Below, piece by piece: positions 22,320-33,488 of a DNA stretch of 64,000 nt. The DNA comes from Acanthaster planci (taxonomy: Eukaryota; Echinodermata; Asteroidea; Valvatida; Acanthasteridae): positions 93,933-157,932 of the forward strand of contig NW_019091355.1 in NCBI RefSeq assembly GCF_001949145.1, given 5' to 3'. Position 1 is the stretch's first letter. Each line of letters opens with the position of its first letter. Made by a program: the position numbers and the translations under genes. The notes beneath the pieces were generated by a model. It did no database searches. It had not been told where the DNA came from and worked only from the letters and a program-made list of their open reading frames with translations.

Positions 22320-25300
22320 AAGCTATGTGTCTTTGGGTATTTGGAAATGCTTACAGGTCCATGCAAGTTGGGCTATTCATTTCGCTTAACTGAGCAAGCA
22401 AACTTTCAGATCTTATAATCTGAGTGCAGCTCTGATTATACACAAAGAAACGGAGTGCTATTTTTTAAGTCCACTTCACATTAAGTAATAAATACCGTTA
22501 TCGAATGCCTCGTATAGGTGTACCAATAATTTCTGATTAAAATGTTTTCTACAGTGAGGTCATACTCATAACTGACAATTTTTTTATCATAAGCAATTTA
22601 AATTCTTCAGGTTTACAAAATATGAAAGTGAGTTTACTAAATAGCACACGTGCTCCATAGGGTTTTCTAGAATTGAAAGTTCTAAAAATCCTAAAACATC
22701 CGACCGTCAAATCTCCATGTATGCTGAATATGATTCAACACTACCTGGAAACCATTTAGTGTCTTCTCTCCCGAGTTTGACAGATATTTACAAGTTGTGT
22801 TTTCCCACGTCCGAGCGAAGTTTGGTATCAACAAACGGTATAATGGCACACGTGCGGAGAAAGACGCACAGACTACACGTCCATATTCGGCAGACCCCTA
22901 AAGCTCTCGACTACATTTTCAGAAGAAAAATGGGGGTTGAAAAATTACATTCAGCCTGTTGAAAATAAACTCCAGCTGTATGCAAATGATGAGACCATCT
23001 TTATCCCGTCGGGAGATGGCGAGAAGAAGCAAGGCTATAGACGATGTGATTTGGTTCAGATTACGGAGTTGATGCACGGACGTATGGTGGGAATGGGGTT
23101 GGATAGACGACCAAGCAACCCACGCTCCTGGTATTCGACGATGGCTTTCAACCCGGATCTGCCACATATATACACACTACCATAAAAAGACAATCAGTAC
23201 CAAGAGCATGCAAAGTTCCCAGGACCTGCTAGGCACGCTCACGTGTACGACATCATTTTAAAAGCATTCCAATTAGACGGCAATCGGAGAGCAATAATTT
23301 GGGGTTTGAAAGAGAAGAAAAATGAACATAACAAGGAACGTAATCACAATATGTTCTCATCGTTTAGGTCGCACAGTTCCATAATCGAATATAAGGCACG
23401 CCATAATAAGCTTACTTCTGTTGTATCCGATAAACATACAAAATCACACCACATTAACAATAACGCTAACGGTAATGTTGCCTGTGTCACATCTTCCGAC
23501 ACATAGGGCTCTGATGAAATTCATGTCGTTTGCAAATGCACTCAGCTCTACTTACAAAGAGAAGATTCTCAAATTTGGTAAGCCAAAGTACGATCAGTTG
23601 TAGAAAGAGATTCAGAAACAGTTGTTATAATATTTTGACATAATTCAGCTTGGCATTCAGTTACGCTCCACATGTCACTTTTAATATTTTTTTCTTGATA
23701 GATCCGACCTGAGGCTCTCTTCTATTCAGTAAAACTGAAAATAATAATCAGACTTTGATTCATCAGATATGATTCAAAATGCCATATTTCCCTTCAGCAG
23801 TTCTTGACATGATATGTACCTTGCGCAAGGCGGCAAAACGCACCGTTGTAAATCCAAAGTAACATAATTAAACTCGTGGACTAGTTACTGACCCCAGTGA
23901 ATCGCACACTTCATAATCCCAGTCCCGATTTTCGATTTTTAAAAATGGGTTTCCCCGAATGAGAGCTTTTGAAATTCGGAGATTGAATGATTAGATTGAA
24001 ATGACAAGCTATTAGATTCCATATGGATTTGACCGCCGATTAACGCTTAGGCCTATACCCCAAGGGAGAGTTGTCCTCACCGTTTGATGGGTCGATGATC
24101 ACCTAACAGAAGTACCAAGTATAATATCGACCACGACCGTCAAGTCAACTTAACGACCCGGATATTAGCTTCTCTGCCCGGGGGTGACACGCTTCATGTC
24201 AATGTCTGTTTCTTGCATATGGAACATGTCGTCATAATAATGTTCCTCGCACTGAGTGACACCCGTGTCTATGCTTGTCGTAATGGTATAACTGTCAACA
24301 ATATAGAAGCATGCTGCAGAGTCGCAGAATTTAATGGTAAAGGAAAATAGGAGGCCGATGGAGATTTTTGTGAAGGGGCAAAACACGCACGTGTTTACGC
24401 AACCGCTTCTTTTGTATTACATGTAATTATCTTGGGGCTCTCTTCCGAGATGATTTCACACATTCGTGCATTTTTATAATCTTCCCAATGAACAACTCAA
24501 AGTTTTTCCAAATTTGGAAGCTGGCATCCTGCAACATCAATGCAAGCATATTAACACTCCCCCTTTTTGCTGTTACCAACAAGCTATGGATGGCCTTGAG
24601 TTTAAGAAAAAGAAAAAATATTATTTCACATAATAATGAATGAAATACTCTCACTTAAATACGAAAGGTGAAAATAAAGTTTGAGGAAACGCTGTTGCCT
24701 ATTACTGTCCGAAAACATTGAGAGCCCATACAAAATGACAGATTAATATTTGTTCAATAATGAAAGACACTTTATAGTATAAATTCCACGTTTATTTTTA
24801 CATTAACTTCGAGACGGTAAAGCATGCTTTGTCAGCCAATCATTGAACGTTTATCGGGAACAAATGTCCTGGTCATATGAAAAAATAATGTTTGTCAAAG
24901 ACTGTCAGCTAAAAGAAATGATGCAGACATGCAGACAACCGCCACACAAGTTGGAATCACTTTCTGATTAACGTTTAAGTAAGCTTGAGTAGAGCAACAC
25001 GTGCTCGAGACCAATTCTGCCAGGCCATCCATGCTCCAGTCCACGCGAGCATTTTTTGACAAAAAAATTGTAAACCCTGTTCATTTCTGTTTACTGCCTG
25101 GTTTCCTCTGGACGACCGATAGGTTTAGACAACCGAACTAAATCATATTCATGCATAATAGACGATAAAATCTCTTTGTTTGGAACAACATCGCCCACTT
25201 CACTGTAAGCCATATATTAATATGCCGATGGAAATGCACCAGCCTACTACCAAGAGTAACGGACTGAATTCTGTAATTAAAAGTACAGATCACATTTTGA

Positions 25301-26630
25301 TTTCGGCAAAGCACAAGTCATATCAGTAATGACTCGTGGTTTTGTATTACAAGCTAGACGTAAACAGGTTAGAAGAGGTTCTTCCTGGTGTGGAGTAGAA
25401 GCGAGGGTTTCTTTTTCCACCCTTTAATCCCCCCGCAATTTTTAGGAATATTCCCAATACCTCCACCGTCTTTTCACAATATTTTGCCACAAGAAGACTG
25501 TTGTTAAACTTATTCCGGGGGGGGGTCGAGAGATGAGTATGAGCAATATGTCCTGTCCAAATATTGGCGGGTCTGGCGGGTGCAAGCAAGCCGCACTTGG
25601 CTGCCCTATACCATTGCTTCACCCACTATATGCAATTCATCCGTGCATAAGACCTGTTAATATTCTTCATTCAGTAGGGTTAATCTTGATCCCCCCCTTA
25701 AACACAGTCAACAGTCACCCTTAAGCCTGGTTTCCATATCGACGTAAGAAACGTAGAGAGCAAAGCAATGAAGACGCAAACTGCAACGTGGACATATGGA
25801 AACATGTCAAACAGAGGTGCCGCCGACAGCGCAGACCAGGCCGCGAATGATCGGCAAAGTTGAGCCAGGTTCAAACTTTGCCGACTGTCTGCGTCGAATA
25901 GCCATGGTATCCATATATAAACACTCATGCTCACATCGACCGATGTCCAACGATGTTTGTCTTAGTTCCACGAATTTTGCCAATTTTCACATCCTAGTGA
26001 TCAACTAAATAGCTGACCGTCAATGAAATGTATGGAACTGGAGTAAAGGTTTGGCACCATAAGCCGGTACGGTCAGTATAAAGGCAGAGTTTCGGACGCC
26101 ATTTTGTTTCAAGTTTGGGGTGGAATGACGTCATGCACCATCTCTTTCGTTCGTGTCTGCGTCTGCGCGTCTTGCGTTCTGTCTGCGTTACAAACTACCA
26201 TCATTACATGCCTTCATGATCGCCAGCGCCAAACCTCGCTCTCTTTATATTCCTTTGTTCATATAATTATAATCAGACCAAGGGTTGACCAATTTAGCCC
26301 AAATTTGAATCGTAATTTGAATCATATGATTTTTGTTTCCAATTATTGATTTAAATCAACAGTTTGAGTTTCTTAAAAGGGCAATTTTTTGCAATGTATT
26401 GTATTTTTCATCGGATGTGTATTTTTTCCAGGTTGTGCGTATTTCCAATGGTGAATTCCCTTCTGTGGGCCCTTCAGGAAGTGTATCTGGTACACATTGT
26501 ATTAAACACAATCTGGATTGGCAGGAATGTTTTGTTCAATTTAAGCCACTTATTTTGAAACGACTCTTACTTCTGAAGTCAACCTGTTCATAAAAGTGTC
26601 GATATTCCAGATAATGTGCAGTTAAGTCTG
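22320..26630. other. Intergenic DNA, no gene recognised
   Basis: Several short open frames (for example 22937-23185 on + and 24165-24386 on -) match no family I know and lack good splice or promoter context. Confidence 0.4.
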
Positions 26631-27231
26631 CAGCGTATCAAGCTTTTTTGTGTCGGGGGGGGGGGGCAAATTCAAAGGCGAATACGGCCTTGGGCTAATT
26701 TGACATGATGTTGACGGAGACAAAATATCAAAAACCTTACTCATGGTCCAAAAATCCTAGGTTTTGTTTCATGCTCGTTTTCTTAGGGTTTGGTGCTAAT
26801 CTTTTTTTTATGGAGGGAGTTTCGTTTCTGTTCTGTGAGCTGGCATAACAATATTTTTGTTGCTCTTTTTAATGCACTTTTGTAGTTAATTTTTTCAAGT
26901 TTTGCCCTTGTGATTTTCATCGGTGAGGTTTTTACGTTTTTCTAATGTCCTGTGATGCATGCTCATAGTTTATATTTGACATTTTCATGTTCTTAGTTCT
27001 TCTTTTTGTAATTGCAACGCTGACTGATTGTAACGCACCTGGGAGCATTGATTTTAAATGGGTTAGGCGCTATGTAAATCGACATTATTGTTATTATTAT
27101 TATTATTATTATTTGATACATAAATATTAAAATATAAGTTTGAAAAATAAATATTAAAATGAAAATAAAAGTGAAGAAATCTGTCAGGGGGCAAGTTGCC
27201 CCTGCCCCCCCCTTCCGTTAAATATGCCACT
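26631..27231. mobile_element. hAT-type non-autonomous element, diverged copy with a nested LINE tail
   Basis: The left end, CAGCGTATCAAGCTT then a G-run, matches the left end of the element at 60816-61027. Internal blocks also match: TTGGGCTAATTTGACATGAT against TTGGGCTTATTCAACATTAT, and TTAGGGTTTGGTGCTAAT against a near-identical block. The right end, C-run then AATATGCCAC, is the inverted counterpart. A LINE-like 3' tail (27026-27113) lies inside and explains the greater length. Confidence 0.6.
27026..27113 (+). mobile_element. LINE 3' tail with (ATT)n
   Basis: TGTAACGCACCTGGGAGCAT, then GGGTTAGGCGCTATGTAAAT, runs into an ATT microsatellite (27084-27113). This is the usual form of truncated 3' ends of CR1/L2/I-like LINEs in invertebrates. 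The exact clade cannot be set from this piece. Confidence 0.5.
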
Positions 27232-28249
27232 AAGTTAAATGCATATTCTTGAAAAATAAAAGACCGATCAAAATTGATTTGAAAGACCTGGAAATCGCAG
27301 TTGTGACATTGAATTATTACATTAAGTACAGTGAGAAACACTTTGAATTAAGTACGCTGTTTTAGACGTCCACTACGGATTGATGTTCTCTCTGAATTTT
27401 TTGATTTGCCGTGACATTCGGTGACGATTACATTGAAAATGAAGCACTTTGTTTCAGTTTTGTTGTATTTTATGTGTCTTGTTCATTTTTATACATTTTC
27501 ATCATTTTTCGTCATTTGTATATTAACAGGTTAATTGTAACGTATTGTTGTTTTTCTTTGTGATTTTCTCTTTAAAATTTTCATTTAGCTAATTTACTTT
27601 CAGTGTAATCTAAGTTTAACTCTTCCTCTGTTATTAAAATAAACTATTTTTTAGATAACTAATGTATAACGATGACAATCTATAACTTTACAGAACAAAT
27701 TCATCATAAAGAAACTTACCTATCAGTAGTTCCAAGATGATATTCCAAATGCATGTATATTCCAACCGAAATATTTACATGCCACGAAGCATGTAATTTC
27801 AAGGCTGTAAACGTGGTCCTCATTTGATGAGACGGTGAACTGTGAGTCCCAAATCACCCGCTCGAAAGTTAGTGGTGGTGTAAAAAGTCCCTAACTCCGT
27901 ATAGTCTTGTCGATAGCATTCGATACTTACGCAGCTGACGTAAACATGTAAACCCGCCCATTTGGACTTAAGAGGCAAAGAAGACAGTTTGTATGCCCTA
28001 CGGTCCACTAATAGTACCGAAATTATGTGACTTGAATGCAAGTGCACCGTGCATGTGAATGAAGAAATGTTGTGCACCAAGCCGAACAGTACATGAAGCC
28101 TGGGACGATGTGAGGCCGATCAAAAGTGATGCACAGCACCCATGGGCATAAATTTCAGGGGATGAGATATACATGCCCCACTTTTTGACTGGGTGATGAG
28201 CTATTAAAGCACTTCTATTCAATCACTTTTGTGGTCAGAAAATCTAAGG

Positions 28250-28430
28250 TGGACTGAAAAACATTTCGGACTTCCCAACAACCACAATGTGTTCATGATC
28301 AATAGTGCTCAAATAGGGAGAACAATATTTTAAAAGGTCATAAACACGCCGTTTGATGTAAAGTTCTGCAGGTGTGTAATACATGTTACAGATGTACCTC
28401 TGTACCATGAACATCGCCCCCTAGTGTCAA
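28250..28430 (+). repeat. Dispersed repeat, copy A
   Basis: Shares order and wording with 32637-32815: TTGGACTT/TCGGACTT near the start, then GATGTAA-(A/G)TTCTGCA, CACATTACAGATGTACAT-like and CATGAACATCGC-CCCT. Moderately diverged, same orientation, no coding. Confidence 0.5.
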
Positions 28431-29918
28431 ATGGTGTCGGTAACACCCCAACCCCCGCGCTGTTTAAATTTCAATGGTTGAGCAAGTCCTCCCCACCCCC
28501 AACTCCCATCCCACAGTTCCTGGTACAAATTGACGCCACTGACAGTCTCAAGAAACTCTGATCCACTCTCCGATGGCTGCTCTATGGCATTAGGGTAAGC
28601 CTATTTCAGATGTTGACAGCGACTGCATAGTAGGAAACTCCAATAAGAATCCAATAGATTCTGGGTCCCTTTAATGCAAGGAGGAAAGGGGTTGCTATAG
28701 GGAATAGGGATGCATTACTTCAGACGAAAAAGTTATTGATGGTGGTTGTTAGAATTAACCACACACCTAAGAAGAAGACTTTTGAGAATTAACAGGCATT
28801 AAACCATGTACACCTTTCATGCTATATGCCGATAAAACAGGGGTTCAGATCAGTGGTTTAGTTGTGCTGCGAGCTCGCCTCTGAAGTCATCCTCACATTA
28901 CAAGTTGCTAAGGTGATTTCATCAGCAGAGATGGGCACTTCATTGTGTCTGATGGAACCAGTAGTGTCATTGGTCTAGATAAGAAAGAAGGTGGACCCTT
29001 AAATGCTCCCCCGTGGAACACCTACAATGATAGGTTTAATTTCAAGCTTGAAGACTTACCAGCTACGACCACTCGAATAGAACGTATAGGGTAAGATGAT
29101 AAGCACTTGCCATCTTCTTCGCCTTTGTTTTCGCATTCGCATGAAGTACGAACCGGCCTTTGGCTCGAAAGCGAATTAACCCGAATATATGACGGCAAAT
29201 CAAACATTCACCCTGCTACTTCGCCAAAAGTTGAAAGCATTTCAACTTGAGCGAAATTTTGATGCAAATCTTTTGTGACGTCAAAATTGTTTCGCTTTCA
29301 CATTCGCCTGCAGCACCGCACGCACAATATTATTATGACAGACACAATAAAGAGGGCGCTGTTTGGTTTGGGCAAAACCGCTTTGGATTAACTCTGATTT
29401 ACCGACAGAAAGCGGAGTGTTATTTTGTCCGCCCTTCTTCTGAAGTGCCTTTGGCTGGTATTGCTGCCGTTGAATATTTTGCTGCTGTGTCATTTCCTAA
29501 CCAGAATAACTGTATTTAGGGAAAAGGCCAACGATACTTTTCTTTAACATATGAAATGTAAAGACTGAACTGAAGTCTATTACTACTGCAATTTTACCTT
29601 TAAGCTTGATGACACAACAGACATAGTTGTAATTCAGTATATTCATTTCCTTACAAATCTATCGACTTTTGAGCCCAAGCTATACTTGGGACAAAGCAAT
29701 CTTTTAAATTCATTATGTTGCATAGGCCTAGGAAACACTACTGAAAGTCATAGCTGTGACGGTATAGGGTTTTTTTAAGAAAAAGGGGGGGGGGGCAGAG
29801 AAACTGAGAAAAACATGACCGCTAAGTTTACACCCCTGTACAGATTTCAAATAGGTGGCCACTTACACTTTTTCCGCCATACCCATTTTACCATTTATAC
29901 ACACGTGTGCATAATATT
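28431..29918. other. Intergenic DNA, no gene recognised
   Basis: No exon or repeat that I can identify with confidence. A poly-G tract occurs near 29785-29796. Confidence 0.4.
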
Positions 29919-30635
29919 GGGTCGTATGAATAAAAAGTAGCATTTGATTTTACTACCAATTTTGAAGCATTTACTCTTGTTTGTATGAATAATAATGAAG
30001 CAAACGCTTTTTACTTTAGTGCAGTTGCTAAAAAGTAACAGAATTTACTTTTTACTCTTTAAGCTTGTGCTTGACAATAAGCAGTTGTTTCATTTTGTAT
30101 GAATAAAAATGAGTGAGTTCTACAGAATTAGAGCATTTACTTGACATTTTTCAAGACTGGGTCAGGGCAAGCTTGAAAACGAGGAGCATTAATTTACTAA
30201 TGTTCAAAATTGCAGCGTTCATGAATGTCATTCAAAAGGAAAAGCTGTATGCCTTTAGGAGGGAATCTCAAGAAACCAGATACCGGCAGAGCACTTTTCT
30301 TCATCAAGGTTTTTGAGATCGAAATTACTGCCATCGTGCTTATCTGCCATGCTGAGGTCTCAAGATACAGCACCGTGCTGCACTGTGTGCGTCTGTACGT
30401 GCAGACAATGGAAGCCCCATTGTACAAAACCGTTCGGCTGTGAAGTCAGCCACAAGCATAAAGCATTTGCTACTATTTGTACAAGCAAGTGCTGAATAGT
30501 AAAACAAACATTTTACATTTTATTCATACAAGTTCAAGCAATTCTTGCTTATTCTTAATGCTTTTACTTCTCAGTAAATGCTTTTGCTGTTTGCTTGAAC
30601 TTCATAGCAGTTGCTAGTTTTTATTCATACGACCC
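29919..30635. mobile_element. Non-autonomous DNA transposon, about 717 bp, with terminal inverted repeats
   Basis: The left end GGGTCGTATGAATAAAAA (continuing GTAGCA) is the near-perfect reverse complement of the right end, about 21 of 24 positions. The core GTATGAATAA(A/T)AA recurs internally near 29980 and 30094, and inverted near 30518. Subterminal repetition like this is typical of transposase-binding sites. Both ends are flanked by ATT, a possible 3-bp target duplication but weak evidence. No transposase is encoded. Confidence 0.65.
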
Positions 30636-31569
30636 ATTGATAATAAGTGACAAGGTCTACTCTTCAGTCATCAAATACCATGATCAATGTACTGAGAAAG
30701 TTGCAAATTTCATGTACCAAAATTTGCCGGTACTACTGAACTGATTCATTTTTATTTTGTCCAAAAAAAATTATTTTGTTTGCACTGTTTCGTTTTTGGC
30801 TCTCAATGCGCGCTGCGCATGCTTGAATAGTGCGCGCTTACAGTGCACTTTAATTCAGATTCGTAGAGTTCTATACAAAATATGACTTGCAAGCTACAGA
30901 TTAAATCAAAAGCTATACCACAAAATATCAAATCATTCTCTCGTGCTAATTTAGAAGTAAAAAATATTTCAAGTTTTATTTGAAAATTAAACCTTTTGAC
31001 TCTTCCCCCTCTTTCCGCACTTTGGATGTTGTTCCCCCCAAGTTTCATGTCAACCACACTTACCTAAAACCTGTGCAGGCTCACCGTTACGGTGTCAAGC
31101 TTTGCTGATGAAGCTGAGCTACCTCTACACTGGTGCCTCATGCATATCCACATTGTTACTCTTTCGATGGAGTGATCAAGTTTCCTCGCGTATGAAGCGG
31201 ATTCTACCATGAACCAACTCCAAATTTAAGCAGTATCCTCCTATACATTGCGGGGGCCGGGACCGTCTATCTCAACTTCCAGACTGCTGTGTAAGTGTTA
31301 CAATTTGAGTGAGCCGCCAGATTCTGGCCTACTTTGTTACTATGTGACAGAGTGCAAGGTGTTGTAGAGTTTAGTGTAATTCGACAACCAGAATGAGAAA
31401 CCATGCACAACGCTCGTGGACAGCCTGTGGTAGGCACGCGTTACATGCCTCTTCGACCAATAGGGTGTCGTTATTTGTCAAACGCACGCGCGCGTCAAGC
31501 TGAAGAATGTGCGTTTGAGTGCGATGCCACTATTGATCTTCATTATTGTGGTGATCAATGGATGCCACT
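30636..31569. other. Intergenic DNA, no gene recognised
   Basis: No recognisable gene. A GC-rich patch (CGCGCTGCGCATGC) lies near 30808. Confidence 0.4.
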
Positions 31570-32085
31570 GTAGTTATCGCGTCTGGGAAATATGAAAGGG
31601 CTGCGTAGCACCGTGATCAGAATAGTGTATTGCCAAAAAAATTACAGTCAGTGCTCTTAATCTCATTGCCGAGCTTTCTGTAACTGGGTAGGGCTTACCT
31701 ATGTCAGGGCAAGCAAGTTGGGAGCTGGGCCGTTTTCCAATACTCAACTTCGTCTCCGTCGGAGGCTTCTTGTAGGAAACCAATACTCGATTGGGGGCCA
31801 AAAGGGGTTAATCTTAAATTGAAGTACTGTAATGTTTGGTTCTTTTGCACCTTACTTGGTGTTTTGTGGCACTATCAGACTTACTATTGCGCTTATAACC
31901 TCAAAGTCAAGAAGTAAAAACAGTTGAAGCCTGAGACGGAGCCCAAGTCGAGTATTGGAAAACGGCCCTAAATCTGCTTGCCCTGACGAAGGTACCGAGT
32001 TACCAAAAGCACGGCAATGAGATAAATTAATAGCACTGACTGTATGTATTTTTGTCAATGTTGTTATCGCGTTTGGTTGAGAGGA
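31570..32085. repeat. Foldback element, arms about 160-190 bp
   Basis: The left arm (about 31570-31765, with GGGCCGTTTTCCAATACTC and ACAGTCAGTGCTCTTAAT) is the diverged reverse complement of the right arm (about 31925-32085, with GAGTATTGGAAAACGGCCC and AGCACTGACTGTATG). A loop of about 160 bp has no coding signal. The long arms and small loop fit a foldback or MITE element. Confidence 0.75.
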
Positions 32086-32136
32086 TCAATAACAATAGAG
32101 CTATAGAGGTTTATTGATCAGATTTGATATTTTGGT

Positions 32137-32235
32137 TGAGAGCTAGGTTTAGGTCTTCACTCCTTTGAATATACGCGGAAGTGCATTATATAGCCGTAGC
32201 TCTGGAAGCCTATTTCGGACACGGCCTATGTTCAG
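32137..32235. repeat. Short MITE-like repeat, copy A
   Basis: GAGAGCTAGGTTTAGGTCTT, then TAGCTCTGGAAGCC and TTCGGACACGGCC. The same order recurs at 33107-33206, in the same orientation. Each copy has short inverted GAGCTA.../...TAGCTC ends that can pair. Confidence 0.6.
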
Positions 32236-32636
32236 ATCATAACTGTGATTATGTGAGGAAAATATGCCTTCAGTTCAACGATACGTTATCCAAGGGGGAT
32301 ACTTAATTTTAGGGTAGAGATACTTTGAAAAAGAGTTCCGTATCCGGCCAGCACCCGTCTTCCTTATTTAGTCGAAAAACTAACCAAAAAGTAACATAAT
32401 GGTAACTTAAAGAAAAGTCTCATTATAGGTGCGTTCGACTAGCTTCCCTGAATACACCAGTGTTACACGAAGGGAAGCCTCGAATTGAGGGTAATAGAAC
32501 GCTGCAGTGTACTTGCCAAGGCATTCTGGGAAAACGGTCAGGTCCTATGTGAGGAAGGGAGAAAGCAGAGCTATTGAATCACCCTCCCCCCACACACACA
32601 CACTCTCACACACTTTTTTGTAATGAGCAAAATAAT

Positions 32637-32815
32637 TAAAGCGGATTGTGAATAATTCTTTGGACTTGCCAACGACTAAAATAGTTGTAATATACCACTA
32701 CAAAGGGAAGGCAACTTTATAAAGCCATAAATATTCCATTCTGATGTAAGATTCTGCATGAATTTGACACACATTACAGATGTACATCTTTGTCATGAAC
32801 ATCGCTCCCTGCGTA
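32637..32815 (+). repeat. Dispersed repeat, copy B
   Basis: Diverged copy of 28250-28430; see that entry for the shared blocks. A C-rich tract with CACACA microsatellite flanks it on both sides. Confidence 0.5.
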
Positions 32816-33106
32816 TATCCCCCCCCTCCCGGATCCCACGCACACGTACACACACCTTTCCCTATCCCTCCCCCCCCAAAAAAAAATCAGGGTGGCATAG
32901 ATTTATACCACTAGGGCAAAGTTAGTGGAATACAGTGAGCAGATGTAAGCCTTACAAGCCCTACACACGAAACGGCAATTTTGTCACCCAACCATGACAT
33001 AAAAACAGGTAAAAATCCCTTAAAAGTTGTGGTGTCGACGAACTGAAGTCGGGTATGCCTATCTAGTTGGGCATGCTCGAACTTTGGGTGCATCCGAATC
33101 TCTTGT

Positions 33107-33206
33107 CTAGAGCTAGGTCTAGGTCTTCGCTCCATTGGAAATGCGTTTAGACGCATAGACATTAGACCTAGCCATAGCTCTGGAAGCCCGTTTTGGACAC
33201 GGCCAT
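33107..33206. repeat. Short MITE-like repeat, copy B
   Basis: GAGCTAGGTCTAGGTCTTCG, then TAGACCTAGCCATAGCTCT and TTTTGGACACGGCC. Related to 32137-32235 about 970 bp upstream, and resembling the ends of the small element at 51019-51128. Confidence 0.6.
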
Positions 33207-33488
33207 GTCTTCCAGAAAATTCCCCCTGACTTCCCGTGGTATCTACTTACTGTCAAATAGCCAGGGACCCTGACTACGGGACGACTGACGGATACATCCC
33301 ATACCGTACCACACGTGAGCGCGCTGGAGACGTTAACTTCTAGTCACTGTCCTTGCTCTAAATTACACATTAGAAAGTGAAATACAACCTGGCATTTGGC
33401 AAATACACGTAATTGACGATGTTTTCCCGTGTTGTCTCTGTGTATAGTAGTTGCATTGGCTAACGTGGGCACTTCTGAGATTGCAAGC

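Noticed and set aside
22937-23185. 82-codon + frame with balanced composition
   Set aside because: Overlapped by a similar-length frame on the other strand, no recognised domain, no convincing splice or promoter context.
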